A stretch of 64,000 bases of DNA, from contig LNAC01000279.1 of assembly GCA_002007465.1 (NCBI GenBank), positions 1,194,885-1,258,884 on the forward strand. Direction: 5' to 3'. The stretch comes from Ailurus styani (Eukaryota; Chordata; Mammalia; Carnivora; Ailuridae). Shown one piece after another: positions 49,283 through 61,689 of this stretch. Position 1 is the stretch's first letter. Each line of letters begins with the position of its first letter. The notes below the pieces were generated by a model, which saw nothing but the letters and a program-made list of their open reading frames with translations, did no database searches and was not told the origin of the DNA. Made by a program: the position numbers and the translations under genes.

Positions 49283-49878
49283 NNNNNNNNNNNNNNNNNN
49301 NNNNNNNNNNNNNNNNNNNNNNNNNNNNNNNNNNNNNNNNNNNNNNNNNNNNNNNNNNNNNNNNNNNNNNNNNNNNNNNNNNNNNNNNNNNNNNNNNNNN
49401 NNNNNNNNNNNNNNNNNNNNNNNNNNNNNNNNNNNNNNNNNNNNNNNNNNNNNNNNNNNNNNNNNNNNNNNNNNNNNNNNNNNNNNNNNNNNNNNNNNNN
49501 NNNNNNNNNNNNNNNNNNNNNNNNNNNNNNNNNNNNNNNNNNNNNNNNNNNNNNNNNNNNNNNNNNNNNNNNNNNNNNNNNNNNNNNNNNNNNNNNNNNN
49601 NNNNNNNNNNNNNNNNNNNNNNNNNNNNNNNNNNNNNNNNNNNNNNNNNNNNNNNNNNNNNNNNNNNNNNNNNNNNNNNNNNNNNNNNNNNNNNNNNNNN
49701 NNNNNNNNNNNNNNNNNNNNNNNNNNNNNNNNNNNNNNNNNNNNNNNNNNNNNNNNNNNNNNNNNNNNNNNNNNNNNNNNNNNNNNNNNNNNNNNNNNNN
49801 NNNNNNNNNNNNNNNNNNNNNNNNNNNNNNNNNNNNNNNNNNNNNNNNNNNNNNNNNNNNNNNNNNNNNNNNNNNNNN
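49283..49878. other. Assembly gap (596 N), likely hiding CFAP410 exon 1
   Basis: CFAP410 exon 1 (about 77 coding bases for the first 26 residues in human) was not found on either side, so it probably lies here. Confidence 0.9.
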
Positions 49879-50796
49879 CGGAGGAGGGTCTGTTTCCTGC
49901 CATGCTGGTGGCTGGGAGCCAGGTCCCGGCCGGGCGGGGGGTGGAGGTGATGGACCGTCCCTCCTGGCAGAGAGCGAGCTGAGACCGTCCACACGGCTGT
50001 CACTGAGTCCCGCGTCCCCCGCCTCACCGTCCGGGAGGGGCCGGGACCGGGAGCTGTGGGACCGCGCAGGCTCGGGGTGGGGCGGCCGGGCCGGGCTGGG
50101 CCAAGGAGGGGCCGCCGCGCCGGAGGAACTCCTGGAAGGTCTGCAGGGGTCACGGCGAGCTCGAGGCAAGGCTCCCGCGCCCCTGCTCGCTGCCGTGGAG
50201 GTGCGGCGGGGGAGCTCCGCCCGGAGCCAGGCCTCCCGCCCAGGAAGTGTGGGCAGGTGGACTGCAGTGCGCTCTGCCTGTGGCACTTCTGACACTGGCC
50301 CCGTCGCTTGTTCCCAATAACGCCCGTCTTTGTTTGGCCCGAGGTGGCCAGGCCTCGTCTCAGCAGGGAGACACAAGGGCCCTGATTCAGGCCCTCCAGC
50401 GCTCGTTTTCATGAGCTGCATGTTCAGCCTTTGAACTGGGCCCGCACAAGGGCTTGCTTGTGTCCGTACGTCAGTGTGGGACATTGTCCCGCCTCGCCGC
50501 AGCCCGCGCAGTGACTGCAGTGACTGGGGCTCTGTGTCCTCCAAGTGCGGCGGTCTCCTGCTCCTCAGCGCGAGGAGCACCGCCTCGAGCACCCAGCAGA
50601 CGGTTCTGTGGCAAATAGCCGCCCGACGCGCTTTGACACCTCTGCCAGTCGTCTGGACAGGTCCCCGACTTTGTCGTTGACGTCATAGAATTTGAGCTTG
50701 TGGACATTCGTCATTAACTTTTGGGATTTTTGTTTCTAATACTGTTTTTACTCAACCTTAATAAAATTAAAGTATATATGTCTTTTCTTTTTCCAG

Positions 50797-50815
50797 GGGC
50801 AGCCGCCTCACAGAT
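50797..50815 (+). CDS. CFAP410: CFAP410 exon 2, 19-base microexon
   Basis: TTTTTCCAG precedes and GTAAGT follows a 19-base exon encoding the end of W then GSRLTD, exactly as expected between LNC and the ISIC-like segment in human. It lies in an AT-rich stretch. Confidence 0.9.
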
Positions 50816-53800
50816 GTAAGTATTACGGTGGTCACCTCCCAACGCTCTCTGTTCCCCAAACGTGTGTCCTGTCCCCGCGGGAGGATCGCTGAACTCACAG
50901 AACTGCACACGTTCAGTTCAGCCCCTAATCTGGTACTTCGTTCATTTAGCCATGTGTGTAACACAGAATGAGGAGGAAGGTTCTCCAAGTGCCCGGCTTT
51001 ATTTGGCAGTTCCTTTAAGTGTTCTCCTGTTGACAAAAGGCTCCATGTCCCCATGTCCCAGGTCTCACGGAGCAGGGAGCCGACCAGAGTGCGGCTGGGG
51101 AGGAGTCCCCGAGGGCTTGCTCTCCTTCAGAAGTGCACTCTGCCGGGGGGCTTTTTTTACGGGTTCCTGGGCTGCGAGTCACCGAGGAGGTGGCTCACGT
51201 CAGCTCCCGCTCTTGGTGGGATCCAGTGTTGTGCTCCGGCCGCCAGGTCATGGCAGGAGGGGTGGGGTGCAGGGTGGGGGTCAGGGAGCAGCGCCCTGAG
51301 CTGAGCTGTGGGCCTGAGAGCAGATTTCTCTCCCTTCCTCTTTCTCCTAGAATGAACATCCCTGATTCACACAGGGATCGTGTACCTGTCTTTTCTTTCT
51401 TACTTACTTTTGTCACTTGAACTGGGCCTTTCCTCGAAAACAGAGTTGGGAATGTTGCTGAGACACTGGGCGATCCAGAAAAGCCGATCCCGCCTCACAC
51501 TGTAATTGAAATGCAGCATATCCAAGCAGCCAAAAACTACCCTAAAAAACCAAAAATACCACTGTTGCAGAAAACCAATCCACTGCACGTGTGAAGCGTT
51601 CTGAGCAGACCGTGAGCCTGTTGAGGTCAAGGGCCTTGTCTGTCTCGGTGCCTGGTGCTAGGCAGGCGCGGGGACATTTGGGGACTGTTCCGCCCATCGG
51701 CCTCAGAGGTTAGGGAGCCGTCGTGGACCAAGCCAGGTACCTTGTGGCTCTTTTCCCCTGAATTGTCGGTATTAAAACGGTACGAGGTCCAGTTTCAATC
51801 CTGTCTCCCTTTTGGCCCTGCTCTGTTGGCCAAGCCCTCTCCTTGTCCCTCAGGGACGGCAAGACAAAGGTTCTCTGTCCCGCGTAGGGGTCCCCTTAGC
51901 TGATGTCTTCTGAGGCCATCAAAGGGTAGGGATCCTGGCCGCGTTTGATGGCGGCGAGAGAGAGAGTGGGGGTGTTTCTCCTGCGGGTTGAGGGAACCCG
52001 AGGACAGTGCAATGTACTGAGTGTGATGCAGAGCCCGCGGGCTCTCCCGTGTTCTGCGCCGGCCCCGCTACGGGCGTGGAGGCAGGGCTGCGTGTGGCTG
52101 TGTCCTCGCTGGGCTCGCCCACGGTGCCTGGCGGTGTGTGGCCCAACAGCTTCCTTTCCTTCCTAGGTCTCCATCTGCCGGGAGATGCCCAGCCTGGAAG
52201 TGGTCACCCTCAGGTACCTACACGCTGCTGTGCTCTGAGTCCCAGGGCTCGACGGAGGACCAGAGCTTCAGATGCCCTGAGATAACCCGAGACATCGCCA
52301 CAAGAGTGTGTCTGGGAGGGCCGCCTCTGTGGGCCGGGCAGCCCAGGGCACAGGGCCCCTCCGAGCTCTGCCTGGCCGCCCCCTGGAGCACGCTGCTGTG
52401 TCCCTGGCCACCCCCCACCCCGTGATCATGGGTACACGCCCACCGATGAGTGGCCACCACCGAGGCAGCCGTGTCCTCCCCCAGCACCCCCACCGGTTCT
52501 GCCCCCTGGTTCTGGCGCTGCCAGGAGCGCTGCCGGAGTCTCTGTGTCCCGTGCTCTCTCGTGACTATAGCCACCTCTTCCGGGGGCACTGGCACCTTCA
52601 CAGACTAGGGAAACCGTGCATGAAGCAGACGCAGCCGCTGGCATTTCTGGCATCGGGGCAGTTTGGAGGGTCGAGGGAGGGACCCTGGGAGTCGCTGCTT
52701 CTTGCCAGGTGCTGGCTCTCCCAGCTTGGGCCAAGCTCAGCTCTCCGGGCCTCGGTTTCCCTCTCTGTAATACGGACATGGTACCGGCGGCTGCCCACGT
52801 GGGGGCAGCGAGGAGTGGGTGCAGGCAGGGAAACCGAGCACTTGGTGAGCACGGCCGCGCCCACTGTCTGTGTCTCGGGCTTGTTATCAGTGAGCCCAGA
52901 GAGCTTTGCCTGATGAATCCGTGGATTGCCTTTCATTCCTGAAAGGAGGCGTGGCTGGAGCCTGGCTCTGTCGAGCCTGGGGCTTTGGGACAAGTTGCTG
53001 GGCCTCCCTGAGCTGTGGGAGCTGTGGGAGCTGTCATGTTCGCAGCTCAGAGAAAGGCTGGGAGGCCCAGGGTGGTGGACTGAGCTCAGGTGCCTGGTGC
53101 CTGCCTGGCCGGCTGTGTGGGAACCCGAGCGTAAATCGCAGTGTGAACACAGGGTGCCAAGTCCTTTGCTGGGGTGCACTCACTTTGGTCTCAGAGCCGC
53201 ACATGTAGGCAGCTGTCTCTGTTCTGGCTGCTGCGACAACCCCACAGACCGGGCGGCTTGCGGACAATAGACACTGTGTTCTGGGCCTCGGAGCTGCACG
53301 TCCAAGGTGAAGGGCTTGGTGTTTCCAGTGTCCAGGGGGCCCACTTCTCCGTGGGTCCCCGTGTGGGGGAGGGGCGAGGGAACTCAGGGCAGCTCTTCCC
53401 TGAGCACTCCCGACCCTGTCCCCTCCGAACCCCGTCACCCTGGGGGCTAGGCTTCAGCGCGGGAGTTTGGGGGACACAATGCTCAGTGCGGTCGCCGTTA
53501 GCCCACTGGCCCAGCAGGAGGACGGCGGGCCGGACAGGGTGCAGGCTCGGATCTGCACATTCCAGCCCAGCTCGTGCTCGGACGGCCCCTCAGACTCGGC
53601 AGTGGCAGAGCTCTGCGCGCTCTGGGCGCAGGGGCGTCGCCGCGTGAAGCTCGCCATGCGCTGAGCACAGCACTGCACACCCACGGCTCCATCAGCTCGG
53701 GGCCCCCACTGCGGAGCTGTCCCTAGGGAGGCATTAGGACAGGGCTGCCCCCAGCAGTGCGCCTCCAGCAAGGAATGTTCGAGATCAGTCTGGCCCTTTG

Positions 53801-56800
53801 GGGCAGGGTCGCCGCGAGTGTCCCCACCCCCGGCTGTGCGGGGAGCCACAGCGTCCCCAGGGCCGCGGAGGGCACTGTCCCTGCCTACACGGTCCTCCCA
53901 CGAGGCAGCGCAGGCCTGGGCGCTGTCCGTGAGCTGAGCACGCCTTCGCGTCCGTCTATGTTTGCGGACGTGGGAAGGTTGCTGCTTGTGTCCGCGTGAG
54001 CCTGTGGGCTTGTGCTCGAGGCCTGGACGATTTTCTGCCTCTGGTGTGTTCACAAGTCAGGGGCAGAATGTAAACCCCCCTACTTCGCTTCTTCCTTCAG
54101 TGCAGGGTTTGGGAGGTTGGCACTCAGTTCTGCAGGGGAAAGTGAGACCTGCAGCCTCCCCGCTGCCCCCCAGAGGCCTGCGCAGAGCCCCCCAGGCCAG
54201 GGCCTGCCCCCTGTGGCTCCTGTTTCCAGCCCCAGGGACTTTCCATCCTTGCACTTTTTCCTCGCCTGTGGTCTTTGTTGAACTTGACTCGGTCCAGTTT
54301 TGACCTCCTTCCAAGTCCCGACCCCGCCTTTCCTGGTGCTTGCAGCGACCCGAGAGGGTGGGTGTGGAGGGGTGCCGCCCTCCGCGGGCCGGGTGCTCAC
54401 CGTGCTGCCCCCCCCCACTGTCCCCCGCAGCGTCAACAGCGTCTCCACCCTGGAGCCCGTGAGCCAGTGCCGGCAGCTGAGCGAGCTCTACCTGCGGAAG
54501 AACCGCATCCCCAGCCTGGCCGAGCTCTTCTACCTGAAGGGCCTGCCGCGCCTGCGCGTGCTCTGGCTGGCGGAGAACCCGTGCTGCGGCCCCGACCCCC
54601 ACCTCTACCGCATGACCGTGCTGCGCAACCTGCCGCACCTGCAGAAGCTCGACAACCAGGGTAGGAGTGCGCCCGGCGGCACTCCGCACAGCCCGACCCC
54701 TCCCCGCGGCCCGGGCCCCCTCCCCGTGCGCTCCCCAGGGGGCGGCGGACCCCCCCAGGCTGCCGCTCGGTTCTCGAGTGAGCGGCCGACCCCTGGCTGC
54801 AGCCCCGCGCACGCTGCCCACCTCCTGCCCGGGCGGAGCTCTGCTCTAGACACCCATCCGAGTGGGCTGTGAGCACAGGACAGGGTGCGGGCAGGCTGGC
54901 CGGGTCCGTGCTGGCCCCCAGGGCCCTGGGGCAGGTTGGGGACATCCGTGGGCTCCCCCCCTCGCACTGGTTCCCCGCTGGAGGCTCGAGGGCGCCTCAC
55001 TGCTGCTCCAACCGGCTCCTTCCCCACCCGTCCTCCAGGGGCTGGGCCGGGTTGTGCGAGGCCACCAGCATCGCTGTGCCAGTCCCTGGCCCTGGTTACG
55101 CGTGCACAGTTCTTTCCCCCAGGAAACAAATTAGCTCAGAGAACCTGAGCCACGGGGCAGTGAAGCGGACTCGTGCTGTGTGCTCTGCCCTTTACTAACA
55201 CGGACCTTAATCTGGCTTTTTATGAACACTTGTAGTGGGCGCTGAAATTCAGGTTCCCCTTCAGCACGGGCCAGGGCAGGAGGGGATAGGCAGGACCCGG
55301 CCGCTCTCGAGGGGCTGCCCCGTGGGGCGGACAGACACACGCCTCCTGTCCACGGGGCTGTGCCGGGCGTGGCGGCGATGGCAGAGCCGCAGTCTGGGGG
55401 GGGGGGCTTCCTCTGCGGGCCAAGTCCGCTCTGATGCCGTCGCTCCCCGCCCCCACTCCGAAGCCGTGACCGAGGAGGAGCTGTCCCGCGCGCTGTTGGA
55501 GGGAGAGGAGGTCACGGCCCCCAGCAGCGAGGACACGGGGAACGGCGGGCCCGAGCTGTCCTACGCCCTGAGCACCGCCGACTCCACTGCTGAGACCCGG
55601 CAGGACGCGCTGCGCTGCGGCGAGGAGGAGACCGGGTGAGCCTGGCCGGGCGGCCCCTGGGGCCTCCTGCGGAGTCGGTGGGCCTTGCTGGGCACGGAGG
55701 GAAGGAGCTGCCCAGCGGTTCTTTGCCATCTGCGGCGCTCGGTGACCTGCAGCTGCTTTCAGCTGTGCATCCGGAGGGCTCGGGGCGGGTGGGTGCAGGT
55801 GTGGAACCGCGCTCGCAGTCAGAGTGGCCTGGAGCTGGGGCAGGTGACGTGGGCCGCGGGCCTGAGGGCGCCACTGGGCCCAGCCCTGCCGCCCCCTGAG
55901 GGCAGTCCACGCGGCCGTGACCATGGCCAGTTGAGCTGCTGTGGGGGGGGGAGGGGTGTGCGGCCACGAGGAGGGCCCCCCGACCACAGCACTGCAGATG
56001 TGGCTGAGGCAGCCTCGGGGGCCAGGCTGCAGGCTGTCACGGCCGTTTCTGAGCCGCCACAGAGCACGGGGAATGTTGTAGAAACAGTTGAGCCCAGGGA
56101 GGCCGTCAGGCTGCAGCCACTCAGCAGCCAAGCCAGCCGTTCTGTTTGCCGCCGGCGTGAGAGGCCGTCCGGGTGCTGCCCGCGGCTCCGTGTTCCCGTT
56201 TGTTCAGTGCCCCCAACCCCGGGGGGAGCCCAGGAGCAGCGAGGGGGCCCCGGGAGGCCAGAGAGACACGTGCTCGGCCACAAACCCTTTGTCCCCCCTT
56301 GTCCCCCTGCCCATCATGCGGTGCTCTGTCCCTCCAGGAGCAACGCCACCAGGCAGCGGTCCGCCTCCCTCACTCTGCTCTGAGGCTCTGGGGTTGGAAA
56401 CGGGGCCCCGGGCAGGTCAGACCTCACACGCCCTGTGCTCCCCCTCCTACCCGCAGTGTCCAGAGCCAGCTTGGCCTGAAGCCGCCTTCCCGGGACCGGT
56501 TTCCTTCCTTCTCACAGAGGGACGCCGCGAGCAGTCGCAAGAACAGGGTGAGCGCGATGGGGGGGCAGCCCGAGCTGGAGGCCGCCCCCGCTCCCGCCGC
56601 CCAGCAGGGGGAGAGGGGGGTGCATAGGCTGCAGACGCCCAGGGACTCAGCGAGCTGGGCCCGGGGCTGGGAGGCCAGCTCTGAGCCGCACTGGAGGTGG
56701 CGCTCCAGGGAGGGCGTCCGCCCCGGCAGAGAAGGAGCAGCCCCCGAGCCAGAGGAGACCCCCGAAGCAGCCCGGCCGCTCGGAGCCGCGCGCGGGACCC

Positions 56801-58519
56801 AGGTCCGCCCCGCATCTGGCCTGGGGGTGGGAAGGCGGCTCTGGCGGCCGCTGATGCTGACGGGGCTGCTGCTCACGGGGCGGCCTCGTGGCCTGGCAGG
56901 GCAGCTTCCGTGGCACCGTGGCTCCTGATCGTCCCTCGGGAGCACCAGGTTCAAGGAGTGGTGATGTGGGCAGCTCCGTCCGAGACGCTGGACCTTTCTA
57001 AGCGTCTGCCTCCTTGCCGTTCTGGTCTGTCCTGGGGCTTGTTCCCCTCCGGTCCCTGGGCCGGCCGTCTGATCCAGGCTCACGCCCAAGAGAGCAGGGA
57101 CCGTGTCTTCCCACGTGTGTCCTGAGGGGATGGAAAGAGCAGCTTCCCTGTGGACCCCCGGCCAGCAGGACCGGCGTCATCAGCCGGAATCGCTCCCGTC
57201 CTGAGTGTGAGCCAGTCATTGGCCAGAAGAATGGGGTCACCACCGTTAGCTTGGCCCAGTGGGGCCCTGCCTCCTGGTCACATGGGAGGGGGGCTCCCCG
57301 AGCAGAGCCGGGGTCTGAGGGAGGCCCGTGACCCGCAGCGCCCACTCCTGGTTCCCGGCTGCAGGGTCTGACCGGAGCCGTGGGGCCGGCGCACACTCAC
57401 ACGGGACGGGCTGCACGGTCAGGGCTGGGGGCTGCCGGCACCCCCTCAAGGAACTTGAAAAGCTTGTGGGCGGCGCAGAGGGGGATGGACGGAGGCCTGT
57501 CCTTGGGAGGGGCCGGCCTTCCCTCCGGGAAAAGTGTCCCCCAGAGCCACTGTCCCTGGGCCTGCAGCCCGTTCCCTGCATAAGTCACCATCCTCTGTAA
57601 GGTCCGTGCCCGTGCTTCCTCAGCTCCTTTCGGGAGGAGCCCCCGACACAGGTCAGCCTCTGCTGGTGGGGCGAAGCCCCAGGCTCCCTCCTCCCCAAGC
57701 GCAGGCCTCCGCAGAGCACCGGGGGGAGCGGGGGTTGGGCCCTGAGCCCGAGCCACTGATCCAGCTCGGTGCCTTCCATACGTGCAAACGGAAAGTCATC
57801 GGACCCCGTGGAGCAGGAGAGCCGCTTCCAGGGACAGGAAGGAAGGCCCTGGCTCTACTTCGAAGGGCGTGTGGCTCAAGCCCGAGCGGGGGGCCGCACT
57901 GACGTGGAGGTGCGGGGGGAGCAGGGCCCTCGAGGGCTGCTGGGGCCGGGGGCTCGCCGTGGGGCGGGCAGGGGCTCTGCTGCCGAGCCCCAGCGTCACC
58001 CTCGGAGCTGACGTCTGTTGCTGCCATGGGCCCCAGCTCACACCCAGCCACCTCGCGGGGAGAGCCGACTCGAGCAGCCCCCGCGTGCAACATCCTCTCT
58101 CGCTCCGGTGCAGATAGAAACCCCACGCACACGCATGACACACATGAGCACGTGTGTGTGTGATCGCACGCTCCCGAGCCCTGTCCTGGGCCACTCAGCT
58201 CCTTCTGATCCCTGCTGTGTGGCTGGCTGTGTGACCGACGGCCAGGGCCTTAACCTCTCTGGGTGGTCCCGCAGGCTCCGTCGGCCTGATCCTCTGTCCG
58301 TGTCTGTCCTGGGTTGCCTGGAAGGCCGCTTGCCCGCGGTGTCCACGTCAGGGCGGGGGCGCTCAGCCGGTGGCTCTGTGTCCCCAGAATAACGTGCTAA
58401 GCGCCGTCCTGCTGCTGCTGCGGGAGCTGGACGCCGAGGGGCTGGAGGCCGTGCAGCAGGCCGTGGTCAGCCGGCTCCAGGCCCTGCACAAGCAGGAGCT
58501 GCCAGAGGACGTGGAGTGA
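50797..58519 (+). CDS. CFAP410: CFAP410 (C21orf2), exons 2-7; exon 1 missing in gap
   Basis: CFAP410 is a small ciliary and basal-body leucine-rich-repeat protein, known to partner NEK1 and linked in humans to retinal and skeletal ciliopathy. Six exons (19, 47, 230, 172, 91 and 132 bases) join in phase to 691 coding bases. With the roughly 77 bases expected for exon 1 this gives about 255 residues, against 256 in human. They encode leucine-rich repeats ([18 protein letters not shown]), an LRR cap ([12 protein letters not shown]), an acidic variable linker, and a conserved C-terminal helix ([17 protein letters not shown]). No frame break is seen. The gene is divergent from TRPM2, as in human. 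Confidence 0.95.
52167..52213 (+). CDS. CFAP410: CFAP410 exon 3
   Basis: 47 bases encoding [16 protein letters not shown], one leucine-rich-repeat strand. Acceptor TTCCTAG, donor GT at 52214-52215. Confidence 0.95.
52700..52850 (-). mobile_element. MIR SINE remnant, antisense
   Basis: GGGCCTCGGTTTCCCTCTCT, GTAATACGGACATGGTACC and a GAGCACTTGGTGAG end follow the MIR consensus in reverse orientation. It lies in the CFAP410 intron between exons 3 and 4. Confidence 0.65.
54431..54660 (+). CDS. CFAP410: CFAP410 exon 4
   Basis: 230 bases encoding [60 protein letters not shown] and [16 protein letters not shown], the core of the LRR domain. Acceptor CCCCGCAG, donor GTAGGA at 54661. Confidence 0.97.
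55464..55635 (+). CDS. CFAP410: CFAP410 exon 5
   Basis: 172 bases encoding [20 protein letters not shown] and then a variable acidic Ser/Gly-rich linker ending CGEEETG. Acceptor AG is at 55462-55463 and donor GT at 55636-55637. Confidence 0.94.
56457..56547 (+). CDS. CFAP410: CFAP410 exon 6
   Basis: 91 bases encoding [20 protein letters not shown] and [10 protein letters not shown], matching the human GLKPPSRGQFPS region. Acceptor CCCGCAG, donor GTGAGC at 56548. Confidence 0.93.
58200..58275 (-). mobile_element. Short MIR SINE remnant, antisense
   Basis: TGTGTGGCTGGCTGTGTGAC and CCAGGGCCTTAACCTCTCTG resemble reverse-oriented MIR. It lies just before CFAP410 exon 7. Confidence 0.5.
58388..58519 (+). 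CDS. CFAP410: CFAP410 exon 7 with stop codon
   Basis: 132 bases encoding [40 protein letters not shown] and DVE, then TGA at 58517-58519. The extreme C-terminus differs from human, as expected for a variable tail. Acceptor CCCCAG at 58382-58387. Confidence 0.96.
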   Translation, partial: NNVLSAVLLLLRELDAEGLEAVQQAVVSRLQALHKQELPEDVE

Positions 58520-58870
58520 CCGTCAGCTGGGAGCCCGCGCTGCCAAGCCTTCCTCCCACGACCCCGTGCCCAAGCGCCTGCGACATGGGGGGGTCCCCGC
58601 CACAGCCACGGCCTCCACGGGACCCCGGCTGAGTCCCAGCATGCGGACTGCGTCCCAGGAAGCCCCGGCCCGCCTGGGGGAGCCAAGCGCTCGGCGTGGA
58701 GGGCGCCCCGGCGAGGGCAGGCAGGGCATCGGGCACTGTGCTGGGTGCCCTCCCGGCGTGGGGCCCAGGTGCACACCGGCCTGCGCGGGGGCCCCCCTGG
58801 ACTTGGCTCTTCCTGAGGCGGGCAGAGCCGCTGCTGTCCCTAATAAATGTCTCACCAAAGTCCGATCTGG
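58520..58870 (+). promoter_or_regulatory. CFAP410: CFAP410 3'UTR with poly(A) signal
   Basis: AATAAA at 58842-58847 lies 323 bases after the stop, so the mRNA probably ends at about 58860-58870. Confidence 0.85.
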
Positions 58871-61689
58871 AAGCAGGCGTTTCCTAGGGGAGAGACATGA
58901 CCTTAACGTTGTTTTGAAGCTGAGGGCCGTCGCTCACCCATTTCCCCTGTTGGTTCTCTGTCCCAGTTGTGGGATGGGCTCTGTCCACCGCGGCCAGCTT
59001 CCAGAATGGTGCCGTCCTCGGAGCGGCCTCGCGTCAGCAGACCCACGCCACCGGCCGCCGGGCCCCTGCATGCGACTGGCAGGGCTGGGGCAGGGCTGGA
59101 GAACTCCCCTTCCCTGCCTCTCTGCCGCTTTCAGAGCCCACGGGGCGCAGAGGTGTGTGTGGCCGGGCGGGGGAGGCCCGGCACGGGCAGGATCCGCGTG
59201 CAGCCGTGGCAGAGGCAGCTGCTGGGAAAGACCATGCGGAGAGCCGCGGGCCTTGCCCTGAGCGGTGCTGCTGTAGGCCGGGGGCTTCCTAGTGTCCCCC
59301 CACACCCAGCAGCCGAGGACACCTCCCGGACTGCACAGCGGCGTGCTCTCCGACCTGCGCGCCATGTGCGAGAATCCCGACGGTGACCGTGCCCGGGAGA
59401 CAGCCCTCCCTTAAAGGCGAGGCTCCCTCGGGCCAGCGGGCTCCCAACTGCCTGGGGCCCAGAGCTGCCACCAGGCCCAGGGTGCCGGCCCGTGCTTCTC
59501 CAGGAACTGAGCGGCAGAAGCAAGGCGTCGCCACATGGGGGCGTCTGGGAGGGGTGGCTGTAGGGACGCGCGTGTGCGCTCTGCGGTAGTGGGGACAGTT
59601 GTGGAACTCGCAATAAAGCCTTGTCTCAGAGCAAGCCGGGGTGCTTGTGTTAAATTGAGAACACCGTCCCTTCCCCACCACCTGGCGGGGCTCACACTGG
59701 CTTCCCGCCGGCACCGCCTCCCGTGCACCCGGGGAGGGGCCTTGGATTGGCCGCCGGGCTGGGCCGGGCCCTGAGCACCCCTCCTGCCTCTGCTCCCCCA
59801 GGCACCCGGGGAGCTCTCGGTTCGGGGGAAGACGCACTGCGAGGTGCCCTTTGATCTTGGTGGCTGGCGGTGCTGTGCAGGAGGACCAGGCGGGGAAGGG
59901 GGCCCCCAGATGGCGGGCCCTCGCTCCCCTTGTTCCTGAGCCCGGGCTGCCCCGCGTGGAGGGAGCACACCGATGGTTCTCTGGGGGCTGTGCTCCCCGG
60001 AGGCGTCCATGGAGGCCCGAGAAATGCTCCCTGGTCCCCCATGCGGGTTCTGGAGTCCGATCAGCTGGGGAAATTCGAGAAGAGCCCGGGGGTCTTTGCT
60101 GCCAGCGTTCTCCGAGAACAGACACGTGGGCTCCAGGGCTGCCCTGGGGGCCCGGGGCTCTGGGGGGGCCCACCAGGGCCTGGAGGCGCCCAGGCTCACC
60201 TAGTGGGCGGCCCGCACACATGTGGGAAGTTCTGTGCGGCTGAGGGAGCACTGGCCCCGCTGGGCGCGGACGCCCACAGTGGCCTCGCGGAGTGCGGACC
60301 GGGCTGGACATCCACGGTCCGCGAGGGGGCCTGTTTGCTGGCCCGCGCCGCCCGCACCCCTGCACTCCTAGTGTGCGCTCGGCCAGGCTGGGACCAGCGT
60401 GGGCACACGGGACCCCACTCTTGCTGGGTGCTGTGCCCCCACATCCATAGCCGGATCTTGGCTGTCTGGTTTCGTGAGGAAGAACTGCAGCTCGTGCATG
60501 AAGGGCTGAGCTGCCCCTCACAGCCGTGGGCTCGGGAGGCTGCTGGCCACGGTTCTCACCCGGGGAACCCCACCTGTGCCCTCCCTCCCCCTGGGGCTGG
60601 CCGGGGGTGGGGGTGGGGCAGTGTTGGGGGAAACCTGGGAATAGTACCCAGAACAATAGGGTAGCGTCCACCTCACCCCCGCCTTCAAGATGTCAGGCAG
60701 GAAACCGGGACAGCTTCCCCACACCTGCCCACGGGCCGACAGCTGGGGTCCCGTGGTGAGCGTCCTCACTGGCCCGCGGACTCAGCGTGCCGGGAGGGGC
60801 CTCGTTGGGGGGCTGGCACGGCGCCCCGCAGCCTATGCCGTCCACCCCTCCCCGCTCGCAGGCCCTTGGGAGGCGCCTGTGCGCCAACCTCTGGGCGGCT
60901 TCCCCGCGAAGCTTCCCAGCGCTCCCCCGAGCCCCGCCAGCGGCAGGATTGTCGAGAGGTGTGCAAGCTGCCAGACACGAGGCCTCCCGTTTCGACGATG
61001 CTCCTCGGGGTCTCGGTACCCCCGGAAGACTTACTCCCGGGCTGCGTGCTGCAAAGCTCGCGGAGCACCGTGCTCCAGGGTCTGAGGTAGTTGCACAGAG
61101 CGGCTCCAGTCGCAGGAATGACGGGACGGAAGGGTGCTCTTATGGTCGCCTGCGTCCCACAGCCTCCGGCAGCCAGCTCGCCTCGTGGGCCACACCCTCC
61201 TCCACACGAGGGACAGTGGCTTCGGGGGAGCTGCCCTCCGGGGTCACCCTGCACCTTGGGGACAGCCGTCCGGGCGAAGAGCTGGCTCTGGGTTCGGGTG
61301 CTCCCCCCGCTTCCCGGCGGGCCAGCCTGAGCCCAGGGGTGCTGAACAGTCCCTGGGGGGCCGTGGGGGCCGGGCTGCTTCACGAGGCGGGTGGAGTTCG
61401 TGCTCTGCTTTCTGGGCTGTGTAGACACTGCCCCATGCCCCACTCTGCAGCAGACCCCACCGGCCCCTCCCAGGACCTTGCCCCGTCCCAGGCAGCCAGA
61501 GGACAGTGCCTGCTGCCTAGTTCACCACGTTCCTGGGGCCCCCAGCACCCCTCTCCCCAGCCACGTTCCCAAGGCCTGTCTCTGGCCTCACGCCCCCACC
61601 TCAGCACACGCTTTCCTGCAAGTGAGGCCGGGGCTGCTGTCTGTGGGATTCCCAGGTAGCCCCAAGGTCCCAGATCCCGTATGACCCCA
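58871..61689. other. Non-coding sequence downstream of CFAP410
   Basis: GC-rich. No exon of PFKL or any other gene recognised. The long minus-strand frame at 59289-60671 has proline/glycine/arginine-rich composition typical of GC-rich non-coding DNA. Confidence 0.5.
59612..59617 (+). promoter_or_regulatory. Possible distal poly(A) signal
   Basis: AATAAA followed within 30 bases by a GT-rich stretch (GGGGTGCTTGTGTT). It could serve a longer CFAP410 3' end or an unannotated non-coding RNA. Confidence 0.35.

Larger units (their letters stand above)
48530..50310 (+). promoter_or_regulatory. CFAP410: CpG island promoter of CFAP410, partly in an assembly gap
   Basis: Both sides of the 596-base gap are CpG-dense, and a (GGGGC)n array of Sp1-type boxes lies at 49228-49257, followed by CCAACGAG. 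CFAP410 exon 2 follows at 50797, so the transcription start probably lies in or near the gap. Confidence 0.7.

Noticed and set aside
48574..50592. 672-codon minus-strand frame
   Set aside because: Much of it is the 596-base N gap. The rest is CpG-island sequence.
59289..60671. 460-codon minus-strand open frame
   Set aside because: Low-complexity Gly/Pro/Arg/Ala content, no family recognised, and not PFKL.
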